Positions 19,487 to 28,033 of a stretch of 64,000 bases of DNA are shown here, piece by piece (positions within the stretch are counted from its first letter, which is position 1; each line of letters begins with the position of its first letter). The stretch covers positions 1 through 64,000 of the forward strand of contig CAVVIO010000019.1 of NCBI GenBank assembly GCA_963748095.1, written 5' to 3'. The notes under the pieces were generated by a model. The model ran no database searches. It had not been told where the DNA came from and worked only from the letters and a program-made list of their open reading frames with translations. Source of the stretch: CAVVIO01 sp963748095. GTDB taxonomy: Bacteria; Bacteroidota; Bacteroidia; Bacteroidales; UBA10428. Both the position numbers and the translations under genes were made by a program.

Positions 19487-20434
19487 ATGAAAAAATCAGT
19501 ATTTCTTTTATCAATTATTGTATTAATGATTTCCTCGAATCTTTTTGCACAACGGACAACTGATATTGAAGGAGGTAAGGACTATCCTTTAGTAAGTCGT
19601 TTTAGTGGGTCTGTTATGGAATGGTATCAAGTTAAAAATTTTGACAGATACTATATGCTTTCTTTAAAAGATAATAAATTAGACAAATACGAAATAGATG
19701 GTAAAGTTACAAGAATTCAATATTCATCACAGGAAGAACATTCTGTTTTTGAAATTTACAAAAGCTATGAGAATGCTTTAAAAGATGCAGGATTTGAGAT
19801 TTTACTTACTTTAGACAAAACCAATTGCGGTGTTAATTTAAGTGAGCAACTTTATAATGGCGAGTTTCATGGATTGAATGCATTAACGGCAAAGGAATCT
19901 CTTGGAAATAACTATAGAGATGGAGAGTTTACATATCTTTCCGCAAAAAAGAAAATAAACGGTAATATTGTTTATGTGGTTGTTTATGTCACACGCTGGA
20001 ATACACCATTAATAACTTTTGACGCCATTGAAGTAAAATCGATGGACAAAGGATTGGTTAGCGTAAAAGATATGCAAACAGGCTTATCGGAAAATGGTCA
20101 TATTGCAATTTACAGCATCCTGTTCGATACTGGAAAATCTGACTTAAAATTAGAATCGACAGATGCATTAAAAAATATTGCAGAATATTTAAACGGGCAA
20201 CCCGCTAAGAAATTTTTGATTGTAGGACATACTGATAATGTTGGTAATTTTGAAACTAACCTAAAACTATCAAAAGATAGAGCAGATGCCGTAATGAATG
20301 AACTGGTAACAAAATATTCAGTGAAAGCTGAACAATTACAAGCATATGGAGACGGTTCTACAGCTCCGGTTGCGAATAATTCAACAGAAAGCGGAAAGGC
20401 AAAAAACAGACGCGTTGAAATCGTAGAGCAATAA
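19487..20434 (+). CDS. OmpA-family protein with DUF4892-like N-domain
   Basis: 315 residues. Signal peptide at 1-21 (ends LFAQ). Residues about 22-190 resemble DUF4892 (DYPLVSRFSGSVMEWYQ start), a domain of unknown function often found before OmpA. Residues about 205-315 form the OmpA peptidoglycan-binding domain: FDTGKSDLKLESTDALKNIA, VGHTDNVGNFETNLKLSKDR and AKNRRVEIVEQ. The protein should sit in the periplasm and grip peptidoglycan. It has a strong ribosome site and stands alone. Confidence 0.88.
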   Translation: MKKSVFLLSIIVLMISSNLFAQRTTDIEGGKDYPLVSRFSGSVMEWYQVKNFDRYYMLSLKDNKLDKYEIDGKVTRIQYSSQEEHSVFEIYKSYENALKDAGFEILLTLDKTNCGVNLSEQLYNGEFHGLNALTAKESLGNNYRDGEFTYLSAKKKINGNIVYVVVYVTRWNTPLITFDAIEVKSMDKGLVSVKDMQTGLSENGHIAIYSILFDTGKSDLKLESTDALKNIAEYLNGQPAKKFLIVGHTDNVGNFETNLKLSKDRADAVMNELVTKYSVKAEQLQAYGDGSTAPVANNSTESGKAKNRRVEIVEQ

Positions 20435-20684
20435 TATTAATAGAAGAATGCCAGGTACATACGCATGGGATAAACTAATTGAAAAAATATAAAGTCATAA
20501 TCCTTGCCCTACCCATGAAAGGCCCCATTCATCAGGAACCCCGTCAATTGTACAGATCCTGACAACTGTTTATGCTAATATCCAAAGATGAAGAACCAGC
20601 ATCTTTCATTATCTTTGCTGCCCTGTTAACAGGAATATATCTACGATAAAAAATTACGGGATATTTTCCGGAATCTTACAATAA

Positions 20685-21380
20685 ATGAATATTGAAATAT
20701 TACAATTGGTAGAAGGGGCAAAAAAGGCTACAGGTTTAACTGTAATAATAGATGTTTTCCGGGCATTTTCGGTGGAAGCATATGTATTCGACAAGGGAGC
20801 TGAAAGGATTATTCCCGTGGGAGAAGTCGATCATGCCTATAAATTAAAGGAAGAGAACCCGGATTATATCCTGATAGGTGAAAGGAATGAACAAATGCTG
20901 CCGGGCTTTGACTTTGGTAATTCCCCTTTGCAGGTTATGAAGTTTGATTTTTCTGGGAAAACGGCTGTCCATACCACCAGTGCCGGCACGCAGGGAATGG
21001 TTAACGCCGTAAATGCAGATGAAATACTTACCGGAAGTTTTGTGAATGCCGGCGCTATTGTAAACTATATAAAAGCAAAGAATCCGGAAAATGTATCGTT
21101 GGTTTGCATGGGCTATTCGGCAAAATATCCGATTGAAGAAGACACATTCTGTGCAGAATATATTAAAAACAGCCTTACCGGAAAGTCTTCAGATTTCGAC
21201 GGCATGGTGGAAACGATCAGAAACACCAGCGGAAAACGTTTTTTCGATCCTGAAAAAGCGGCTTACAATCCTCCCGAAGACTTTGATTTATGTATGAACC
21301 TTAACCGCTTTGATTTTGTTATTCGGGCTGATAAAAATAAAGAAGGTTTGTTGACCCTTAATAAAATATACTTGTCATGA
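20685..21380 (+). CDS. comB: 2-phosphosulfolactate phosphatase family protein
   Basis: 231 residues, normal for ComB. Signatures: VIIDVFRAFSVEAYVF near the start, the GERNEQMLPGFDFGNSP loop and VHTTSAGTQG, all part of the Mg-dependent active site. In methanogens ComB hydrolyses 2-phosphosulfolactate on the way to coenzyme M; many bacteria carry homologues without that pathway, where the substrate is unknown. The stop overlaps the start of the following TlpA-like gene by 4 bases (ATGA type), so the two are coupled. Confidence 0.88.
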   Translation: MNIEILQLVEGAKKATGLTVIIDVFRAFSVEAYVFDKGAERIIPVGEVDHAYKLKEENPDYILIGERNEQMLPGFDFGNSPLQVMKFDFSGKTAVHTTSAGTQGMVNAVNADEILTGSFVNAGAIVNYIKAKNPENVSLVCMGYSAKYPIEEDTFCAEYIKNSLTGKSSDFDGMVETIRNTSGKRFFDPEKAAYNPPEDFDLCMNLNRFDFVIRADKNKEGLLTLNKIYLS

Positions 21381-21990
21381 AATCAATAAAAGAACGGATA
21401 ACTGAATATTGGAAAAAAGAACGTTCAAAACCGGTATTGGAAAAACTATCAGATATTTTTTTTATTTTGTTAATTATTGCCGTCCTGATCCCCCCGGTGC
21501 GCAGGCAGCTTTCCTGCCACAGTTATCCGCCTTACCATGTCGCAACCTGCTTCAAAAGCGGAAACCAGGTAAAAAACTTTCCGATAACGACTATTTATGG
21601 AAGATCAGCAACCTTCAGGGAGAAGATTTCAACCTGGGGGATTTCAAAGGAAAAGTAATCTTCCTGAACTTCTGGGCTACCTGGTGTCCACCCTGTCGTG
21701 CCGAAATGCCCGGCATACAGGAATTGTACAACGATTACAAGGACAAGGTCAGTTTTATCCTGGTGAGTAATGAAACTCCCGGGAAAATAATACCTTTTCT
21801 GAACAGTAAATCATTCAATCTTCCGGTTTATACTCCCCTGTACCAGACGCCGCAGATTTTCGAATCGAATTCCATTCCCACTACATTTATTATTTCCAAA
21901 GACGGGAAAATTGTTCTGAAAGATACCGGCGCTAAAAAATGGGATGGGCAGAAAGCCAGAATTTTGCTGGATAAATTAATTGCACAATAA
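21377..21990 (+). pseudogene. Membrane-anchored TlpA/ResA-like protein, broken by two frame shifts
   Basis: Frame 1 (from 21377) gives a cytosolic head and one membrane span (DIFFILLIIAVLIPPVRRQ). A middle phase (about 21516-21572) reads VIRLTMSQPASKAETR, the expected juxtamembrane segment of this family. A third phase to 21990 reads KKLSDNDYLW, then the thioredoxin domain with NFWATWCPPCRAEMPG and SIPTTFIISKDG. Removing one base near 21510 and one near 21575 restores a complete gene of about 200 codons. Everything else is intact, so sequencing or assembly indels are more likely than decay. The product would be a periplasmic thiol oxidoreductase tethered to the inner membrane. It ends directly against the stop of the converging VWA gene. 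Confidence 0.85.
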
Positions 21991-23299
21991 TTATTTTCCC
22001 CTGTAGGAATTCTCCTTCACCTCATCGATCAGCAGGTTCGAAATATCTTTTCCTTCCGACACATGGATGTATTTTCCTTTTCCGGCCGTCAGCCATATCT
22101 TTCATTCTGGCCAAAGCCTGATCATCCAGTCCGAATCCTACAATGGATAGCGTAATTCCTTTATCGGCATTATCAATGATCAACCGCTGAATATCGTCAA
22201 CCGAAAGGCCACCTGCAGTAAACTTTCCGTCAGTAGCCAGAATAATCTGGTTATTACCACTCGTTACAAACTTACGTTTTGCCAGCTGGTAAGCGCTTTC
22301 GAGCCCTTTTACCCCGTTGGTGACCCCGCCCGGCTGTAACGGATCGATGGCGGCTATCATTTTTTCCTTTTCGTTACCATCCACCGACTTTAACAGAATG
22401 GTAGGGCTTCCGGCATAGGTGATCAGGGACACCTTATCAATCGGACGCAATACCTCCACCAGGTTTTTTACCGAAGCTTTCAGTTGCTCCAGTTTATTAT
22501 CGCTTTTCATCGACAGGGATACATCGAGTAGCAGCACCAGGTTATTGGCAGCATATTGATCCTCCGGCAATACCGTGCTGGTGATAACCGGTTGTGGCTG
22601 CGACGGCGGTTCAGGTTCATCCCGCGTAATTTCCGGCGCCGTTACTGCCGGTACCTGGAGCGGGTTAAGTTCGAAATACAATACCGGCTGCGACCGACGC
22701 AGGTAAAACTGTTTACTGAGATCCTCGTACCCGCTTGCCTTAACAAGCACCGCGTACTGACCGGTCTTCAGCTCGCGTACCACTTCGCCGCGCCTGTTGG
22801 CAACTTCGGCAAATTTTGTACTCATATTATAAGTGAATGCTATGGCAGCTCCCGGAACCGGATCCTTCGTGACTTTATTGATCACGATTACCTTACGTAC
22901 ATTCATATCGGTCTTATCGGGAAAACAGGCCTGTATGGAGGTAACTTCACCGGCAATGGTAAGCGTGTACATCTCAGCCCCGGCATTTGTCATCACTTCG
23001 ATCTTTTCATCGAACGGCCCCATTTTATTCAGGTCGGGCAATACAAGGATACGGCCTGTTTCACCCGGCTGGATGAATTTCTTTTCGTAACCTACTTTAA
23101 TATCAGGCGCTTTGTTTACCATTAAAATGGCCAGGGGCTGATCGCCCGTATTTTTAAATTCGAATGCTGCCGGCGGGTAATCGAGGTTGGCTACCATACC
23201 GAAATCGTGACGGGTTTTCAGAAAGGTAATGGCCGGTTGTGCCAGCATATTATACACAGGCAACGTTAACGTAAGTACAAGCAGGTAAATTTTTCGCAT
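21991..23299 (-). pseudogene. DUF1573/VWA-domain exported protein with 3' frame shift
   Basis: Signal peptide at 1-20 (ends NMLAQ). Residues about 22-115 are a DUF1573-like beta domain (TRHDFGMVANLDYPPAAFEF), about 125-215 a PEGA/Ig-like domain, and from about 250 a von Willebrand A domain with the MIDAS motif DVSLSMKS. Read directly, the frame ends at 22022 with an aberrant tail. Removing one C from GGCCGG near 22085 restores KGKYIHVSEGKDISNLLIDE and a stop at 21991-21993, the exact end of the converging gene. The product is likely a periplasmic or surface metal-dependent binding protein, similar in layout to VWA proteins next to gliding or BatA-like systems, though none of those genes is nearby. 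Confidence 0.85.
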
Positions 23300-23507
23300 A
23301 TTAACGTGAACGGGAAACGGGTATATTTTGTTGCTTTTCGTTGCTATTGTTTATGTTGTTAAATAATATCTTCTATTTTCACTTTAAGAGACTTATACAA
23401 TCCTCTAATCTATGCTGCATTATAATTAATTTAAATTGTTTCTAAATACATTATTTTTTATTTTGCTGTCAAATAAATCATATTAAGTTAAATTTAATAA
23501 TGAAACT

Positions 23508-23903
23508 ATGGCAAATTTACTTCAGGCAATTAATGCCTACCGGCCAAAACTGGTCCTCGGAAAAACCGTTCAAATGAAACAACTGGTCGAATTTATTTCC
23601 TCACGTACCGGTCTTAACAAAGGTGAAATTCAGATAGCCTTATCCGAATTATCTGAAACAGTGACATTTTTTAATAAACAGGGCCAGGGCGTAAAGCTCG
23701 AAGGCCTGGGTACCTATCTGCCCAGTATCGATACCAAGGGCAATATCTCTATCTCTCACCGGTTGGATACTTCGATAAAAAATGCCCTTAATGCACATGG
23801 CGCATACCTGGGTGACATAAAGAACAGGGAAAATATCGGTAAAACCAATGAAGAATTCATACAAATGTGGAATACCGATCATCCCGACGATCTTGTCTCA
23901 TAA
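23508..23903 (+). CDS. HU-like DNA-binding protein
   Basis: 131 residues. The segment MKQLVEFISSRTGLNKGEIQIALSELSETVTFF followed by GQGVKLEGLGTYLPSI is the Bacteroidota HU-like/HIG form of the HU/IHF fold, in which the DNA-binding arm is altered. The C-terminal 35 residues are unstructured and acidic. It probably binds DNA in the nucleoid, or acts in a more specialised role as many HU-HIG paralogues do. It is monocistronic with a strong terminator 25 bases downstream. Confidence 0.88.
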   Translation: MANLLQAINAYRPKLVLGKTVQMKQLVEFISSRTGLNKGEIQIALSELSETVTFFNKQGQGVKLEGLGTYLPSIDTKGNISISHRLDTSIKNALNAHGAYLGDIKNRENIGKTNEEFIQMWNTDHPDDLVS

Positions 23904-23927
23904 CTTGATGGTTTATGTTTATAAAAG

Positions 23928-23953
23928 CCCTGCAATCATTTGCAGGGTTTTTT
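23928..23953 (+). terminator. Rho-independent terminator of HU-like gene
   Basis: CCCTGCAA pairs with TTGCAGGG around a four-base loop, followed by six T. It lies 25 bases after the stop at 23903. Confidence 0.9.
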
Positions 23954-24009
23954 ATTGATAGATTTCGTTTTCTGAAGGGAAAATTTGGCAGTAAAATGAG
24001 GTCCTCAAA

Positions 24010-24115
24010 TATCTGGTGCGGAACTTGTTCATTTCCGGTGCGATGTTTATCGTTTCTGGTGCGAACCCAATCATTTCTGTGCAGAAATGAACATTTTCCG
24101 GTGCAGAAATTTGGC
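24010..24115. repeat. Degenerate 21-bp tandem repeat, five units
   Basis: Five units at about 24010, 24032, 24053, 24074 and 24095 share the core TTTCYGGTGCRGAA. The spacing is 21 bases. In one plus-strand frame they read as seven-residue units (SFPVRCL, SFLVRTQ, SFLCRNE, HFPVQKF), but there is no start signal and I do not call a gene. The array lies between the HU terminator and the low-GC island. Confidence 0.7.
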
Positions 24116-24289
24116 AGGGGGTTATTAATTGGGTTTATTATGTGGGAAATGGCTGTGGGGAAGGGATGATATAGCTAAAAACAAAAAAGGTCCAAGCGGG
24201 ACGCTTAGAACTGGTTTTTTGTTTTTTCTGCAAGCTTGGACTGGTTGAGGGACACTTGAGGCATTTGAGGGTTATATTTAGTTGGATAC

Positions 24290-24584
24290 CTAGACTAAAA
24301 TAATTTTTCTAAATTCTTTTATACAAATCCAAACAAAAGCAATTCCTCCTACTACCAAATATCCTCTCTGAAAATAAGTAAAATCACAAATGCCTCCAAG
24401 CGTAGCTTTATAGATAAATAAAACTCCCCCAATAGTTCCATATCCGCTAATAAATGAGCCTATTCCTTTTACCAATTCAGAATTAAATTTGAATTTTATT
24501 ACATACCATAACAAAAAAAAGAAGACCTAAAATAATATTTAGAATCTCATTGTTAATAATATCTATTATACTCTTGATGTCCAC
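24290..24584 (-). pseudogene. Small membrane protein, frame broken in a T8 run
   Basis: From a GTG at 24584 the frame reads VDIKSIIDIINNEILNIILG and runs into a run of eight T (plus-strand A8 at 24513-24520). Dropping one T continues as LLWYVIKFKF and then three hydrophobic segments (GIGSFISGYGTIGGVLFIY, YLVVGGIAFVWICI), ending at 24290. The restored product is about 97 residues and is mostly membrane-embedded. It is the last gene of the four-gene operon led by 25149-25730; the upstream gene ends 3 bases before this start. Homopolymer position points to a sequencing error. Function unknown. Confidence 0.65.
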
Positions 24585-24587
24585 CAA

Positions 24588-24970
24588 TTAAAAAGAGATT
24601 TTGATTGTATTTTTATAATTAATATAATTGAAAAGAACCACTCCAGCAAATCCTCCAATAATAGATCCAATTGGCCAAAAATTGCTTCCTATCATTATTC
24701 CTCCACCAAGACCAACAAGATGGTATAACTACCAAAAGTTAGATATTTTTCACTAAAACTATGCAAATCAGATTCTTTATTCTCTATCATTAGATTTTTG
24801 TCATCCACCTTATTTTCAAGTGCTTCTTTGGTAGATTTAGATGTTGTTGTATCATCTTTCATTATTGTTTCAATATGGAAAAGACTATTTAAATTTTTAT
24901 ATCTATCCTTTACCTCCACCTCTGTAACAGCATATGTTATTTTCTTTTCTTCATTTGAAAAAGAATTCAA
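24588..24970 (-). pseudogene. Acidic protein with glycine-rich membrane tail, frame broken
   Basis: A TTG at 24970 opens a polar, charged region of about 70 residues (EEKKITYAVTEVEVKDRYKN, later KSTKEALENKVDDKN) and a hydrophobic start (YLTFGSYTILL). In the direct frame it stops near 24697, but a shift by one missing base near 24713 continues as GLGGGIMIGSNFWPIGSII and GGFAGVVLFNYI to a stop at 24588. The restored product is about 127 residues with one or two glycine-zipper membrane segments. It is third in the operon, 17 bases after the 54-residue gene. No family recognised. Confidence 0.6.
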
Positions 24971-24987
24971 CTATCACTAATTTGGGT

Positions 24988-25152
24988 TTACTTTTCTTCG
25001 AATATTTCTTCTTTATTATCTAATTCTTTTTTTTGAGAATTTTTTTTAGGATATGTATAATCATTCAATGTTTCCCAAAAATCGGACCTAACATTAGTTT
25101 CTATGTCTAATCTTCCTTTTACTCTCACTTCTAATTCTTGATGCAAGTTCAT
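24988..25152 (-). CDS. 54-residue acidic protein coupled to COMM-like gene
   Basis: The ATG at 25152 overlaps the stop of the upstream gene as ATGA, so translation is coupled. The product starts MNLHQELEVRVKGRLDIETN, continues SDFWETLNDY and ends in a very charged tail (KKNSQKKELDNKEEIFEEK). No signal peptide or membrane span; no family recognised. The tight coupling and shared low base composition support it as a real gene of this operon. Confidence 0.6.
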   Translation of the reverse strand: MNLHQELEVRVKGRLDIETNVRSDFWETLNDYTYPKKNSQKKELDNKEEIFEEK

Positions 25153-25730
25153 AACTCTTCACTTATTTTATTCAATAATAAAATCAAATGTTTTAAAGAT
25201 TTTTTTGTAAAATCCAGTTGAAAAACTTCATTTTCTCCCTTAACTAAGCAAAGAAATTCAACAACAGCGACTTTCTCTTTTGTTCCATCCAAATATTTTC
25301 TGTCATCAATTCTCCAATCTAAATCCTTTAAATTATTTTGATAGGGTTTTCTGCCCTTAGAAGCTTTCTTTTTAAATTCGGCATCATCCTTAATTTTATT
25401 GACCATCTTATTAAAATAATCAATATCTAAATCAAGGTTCTCAAAATCTTCTCTTAGTTCTACTTCATTTACTTTGCCAGAGGCGAACTCCTTACATATA
25501 TAAAGAAAAGCCCTAATGATTGCTCTTTTCTTTTTTAACTCTTCCTCTTTTAATCCTTTTGACCATTCTTCCCACTCCTTCTCAATGTCTTCTTTTGGGT
25601 ACCAATCTAAAACTAAACCAATAATTTCGGTTACTTCCACTTTTGGACTTTTAGACACAACCTCAATATCATAGAGAAAATCCTTATCAGGATAAACGTC
25701 AAAAAACAGATTTAAAGAATGTTTTTTCAT
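25149..25730 (-). CDS. COMM-domain-like (COMMD-type) protein, bacterial
   Basis: 193 residues, cytosolic. Residues about 35-125 are helical and charged (RAIIRAFLYICKEFASGKVN, VELREDFENLDLDIDYFN), the position and style of the N-terminal helical domain of eukaryotic COMMD proteins. Residues about 133-193 match the COMM domain pattern as I remember it from human COMMD1: NNLKDLDWRID against the WRVD motif, then VAVVEFLCLVKGE, VFQLDFTKKS and LKHLILLLNKISEEL. COMMD proteins form heteromeric rings in the eukaryotic Commander complex; bacterial versions have no known role. The gene leads a four-gene operon with three small unknown proteins, two of them membrane proteins. Base composition is lower in GC than the flanks, suggesting transfer. 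Confidence 0.55.
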   Translation of the reverse strand: MKKHSLNLFFDVYPDKDFLYDIEVVSKSPKVEVTEIIGLVLDWYPKEDIEKEWEEWSKGLKEEELKKKRAIIRAFLYICKEFASGKVNEVELREDFENLDLDIDYFNKMVNKIKDDAEFKKKASKGRKPYQNNLKDLDWRIDDRKYLDGTKEKVAVVEFLCLVKGENEVFQLDFTKKSLKHLILLLNKISEEL

Positions 25731-26059
25731 ATATTGTTCAAAAATAGCTTATTAATCCAGAGCTAAATATAATAATTTATATTCTATAATCAAAGTTACA
25801 TTGTTTTACTTATATAACAATTCAGATGTTACAGTGTTTATTCTTTTCTTTACCAAGTTCAATCTTGTCAAAAGCAAAGTACTTGATTGAAAAAGCGAAA
25901 GCTCTTTGCTCATACCAAAAAACACTTTTAGGTTTACCAAAGTGTGTGAAGATATATCTCTCTCCTAACATTTATTTATCTATTCTGTCAAATTTTCAGG
26001 ATTGTTCTTTATATACCTTTGGATATTCTCAAGGGATTTTTCATCCCTGATTATATGAT

Positions 26060-26076
26060 TCCCGCTTTCAGCGGGA
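26060..26076. repeat. REP-like palindrome in the RAYT 3' end
   Basis: TCCCGCT, loop TTC, AGCGGGA: a perfect 7-bp stem. It lies in the extra sequence that separates the two halves of the transposase C-terminus, so it was probably inserted or copied into the gene. Confidence 0.75.
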
Positions 26077-26257
26077 CAGGCTATGAAATCAGGATTGCCA
26101 GGCAAAATAAGGATTGATTGTTCGGGCATTTGTTGTTACGGCTGATTTAAATCCACGTATTATGCCTGCCTGGTCGTCATACAAGGATGATAAATTTTTT
26201 CTCTGCGGTCCAAATTTGTTTCCCCTGTTTTGTGACAATTCATTATTCGTGGTCGTT

Positions 26258-26285
26258 GTAGAGACGCCATGCATGGCGTCTCTAC
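26258..26285. repeat. 28-bp perfect palindrome inside the RAYT gene
   Basis: GTAGAGACGCCATG is followed immediately by its exact complement. Elements of the form GTAGAGACG...CGTCTCTAC are abundant dispersed palindromes in cyanobacteria and occur in other phyla. Here it is translated as part of a Cys/Arg/His-rich insert between the HUH half and the C-terminus. Confidence 0.85.
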
Positions 26286-26712
26286 CATGCACGGCATCCC
26301 CACAACGGCAATCGCAACCGGCAATAATTCCATCATCGTATTTGTTATATTCGTTGTCACCAATTTGAATTATCCCGTGAATATGATTGGGCATTATTAT
26401 ATAATCATCCAATATTAAATTCATATCTGGTCTGATTTCAGGTGATTTTAACCATTCTGTTTTTGCAATCTCACCTATTTCAGACAGTATCATATGTCCT
26501 TCAACAATCTCTCCAAAATAACATTCCCTTCCTCCTGTACAAATTGTAATATAATAAGATGCATTTGACCCATAATCCCAATTCCGCAATCTGGCTGATT
26601 CAATACGATATTTATCTTTGAAATTATCTCTCAATTGGTTCGGCTTTGAAGGTTTATTTCTATTTTATCTTACATTATTGTCCGAAAAATAAAACCCGCA
26701 ACGTTCCCGGCT

Positions 26713-26988
26713 TCATCTGTAAAGTTCTTTTTGCTTATTTTTGTTAATCAATAACATTAGAACAATGGTAATAACAATCATAAATACAATTCTTATTATA
26801 AAATCTATTTGTATGAGTTGCCATTCACCTCTACAATTTGTCCAATCAGGTAAATTACCAACAAGATCGCTGGAAACATTCTTGCCGACATAATCATGAT
26901 ATATATCCGATGTTGCTATTAAGTAAAAAAACATAGATATAAATGAAATAAAGCTTAATAAAATCGCTACGATCAAAGTATTTTTCAT
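26713..26988 (-). CDS. Two-span small membrane protein, duplicate copy A
   Basis: 91 residues from the ATG at 26988, which has GGAGG 5 bases upstream. Two hydrophobic spans (TLIVAILLSFISFISMFFYL and IQIDFIIRIVFMIVITIVLM) flank an extracytoplasmic loop with the motif NLPDWTNC. The paralogue at 27338-27628 shares the loop and both spans, and the noncoding flanks are duplicated as well. I do not recognise the family. Topology could fit a small toxin, an immunity protein or a phage-derived membrane protein; nothing decides between them. Confidence 0.7.
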   Translation of the reverse strand: MKNTLIVAILLSFISFISMFFYLIATSDIYHDYVGKNVSSDLVGNLPDWTNCRGEWQLIQIDFIIRIVFMIVITIVLMLLINKNKQKELYR

Positions 26989-27337
26989 TTTTACCTCCAA
27001 TTTGAATTTATTTTAAACTTGAAAATAATTTTGCTTTTTATAATAAATAATCAAACCCTAACTTTTTGAAATATAAAACCTATAACGATTCCGACTTGTA
27101 TAGGTAATTATTACCATTTCACCTGCTGTTCCTGCTTCTGTTCTTTTTGCCGGAATATTGTTTTTATCTTATCGGATTATTGCAGGAAATAAATATAGGG
27201 GATATGTGGGTAAAAAGCAAATCCATTTTTAGGTGACAATGTGACGAAGTGGGGGAAATAAAGGTTGTATTTGGATATGCTAGCAGATCCTGCCTAAATA
27301 TTCTCAACTAAGGCTGGAGCCTTGCTGAACAGGGGAC

Positions 27338-27628
27338 TCATCGATATTGAACTTTCTGCTTATCATTATTAATAACCAATATTACCAGAAGAATTGTAAC
27401 AAGGATCATAAAAATAATTCTTATAACAAGATCTATTTGTAAGACTCCCCATTCCAATTTACAATTTGTCCAATCTGGTAATTCCCCGACATTACCCAAA
27501 AGACCTCTGGAGACAACTTTTTTGCTAACGTAATCATGATATATATCCGTTGTTGCTAAAAAGTAAAAAAACATAGATATAAATGAAATAAAGCTTAATA
27601 AAATCGCTGCAATCAATGTATTTTTCAT
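27338..27628 (-). CDS. Two-span small membrane protein, duplicate copy B
   Basis: 96 residues from the ATG at 27628 (GGAGG 5 bases upstream); the open frame extends 22 codons further but that part matches the noncoding flank of copy A. Compared with copy A the loop has a short insertion (VVSRGLLGNVGELPDWTNC) and many conservative changes, so the duplication is not recent and both copies have kept their frame. That suggests selection on both proteins. Confidence 0.7.
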   Translation of the reverse strand: MKNTLIAAILLSFISFISMFFYFLATTDIYHDYVSKKVVSRGLLGNVGELPDWTNCKLEWGVLQIDLVIRIIFMILVTILLVILVINNDKQKVQYR

Positions 27629-27929
27629 TTTTACCTCCAATTTGAATTTATTTTGAACTTGAAAGAAATTTTGCTTTTTATAATAAATAATCAAGCCTTA
27701 TCTTTTTGAAATATAATACCTATAACGATTCCGGCCTGTATGGGCAATTATTACCGTTTCACTTGCTGTTCCTGCTTCTCTTCGGTTCGCCGGAATATTG
27801 TTTTTATCTTATCGGGTTATTGCGAGAAATAAATATAAGGGATATGTTGGTAAAAAGCAAATTTTGGGGAGGTGACAAGGTGACGGGTGACAATGTGATG
27901 AAGTGGAGGGAATAAAAATTGTCTTTGGA

Positions 27930-28010
27930 TATGCAGGCAGAGCCTGCCTACAGCAGGTAGGCCTGCCTAAATATTCTCAGCTAAGGCTGGAGGGGCCTTA
28001 GCTGAACGGG
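27930..28010. repeat. Palindromic intergenic element
   Basis: Contains CTACAGCAGGTAGGCCT (27948-27964), which recurs exactly at 63418-63434, and AGCTAAGG...CCTTAGCT, a perfect 8-bp stem (27979-27986 with 27996-28003). A shorter, decayed version ends unit A near 27275-27330, and a more distant relative may lie near 29685-29765. Confidence 0.7.
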
Positions 28011-28033
28011 AATATTCTGATCAAAAAGTAATC

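Larger units (their letters stand above)
25980..26634 (-). pseudogene. REP-associated tyrosine transposase (RAYT), inactivated
   Basis: The N-terminal part (RIESARLRNWDYGSNASYYI, then TICTGGRECYFGEI) and the HUH motif MPNHIHGIIQI are typical of Y1/RAYT transposases, which nick single-stranded DNA at palindromes through a tyrosine. The frame stops at 26089 by what looks like a CGA to TGA change after NPYFAWQS. The expected C-terminus resumes about 25 bases later as HIIRDEKSLENIQRYIKNNP, with the likely catalytic Tyr in QRYIKNNP, ending at 25980. The interruption contains a small palindrome (26060-26076). A second, 28-base palindrome sits within the coding region at 26258-26285. Inactive as it stands. 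Confidence 0.85.
26713..28010. repeat. Tandem segmental duplication, two units of about 0.65 kb
   Basis: Unit A (26713 to about 27330) and unit B (27338 to about 28010) each contain the small membrane gene, its GGAGG ribosome site, about 340-380 bases of similar upstream noncoding sequence (shared blocks such as GCTTTTTATAATAAATAATC and GCCGGAATATTG) and a terminal palindromic element (CCTGCCTAAATATTCTCA, CTAAGGCTGGAG). Unit B has extra bases in the terminal element. Confidence 0.85.

Noticed and set aside
24010..24115. CRISPR-like array
   Set aside because: The units are contiguous with a 21-base period and no spacers, and no cas genes are nearby.
23915..24169. 84-residue open frame over the terminator and tandem repeat
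   Set aside because: It starts at the HU terminator and has no ribosome site; the apparent repeats come from the 21-base DNA period.
25826..26050. 74-residue open frame on the plus strand
   Set aside because: It is antisense to the restored C-terminus of the RAYT gene and has no recognisable content.
27706..27915. 69-residue open frame in the flank of duplicate copy B
   Set aside because: The matching flank of copy A is not open in this frame, and the sequence is part of the duplicated noncoding block.
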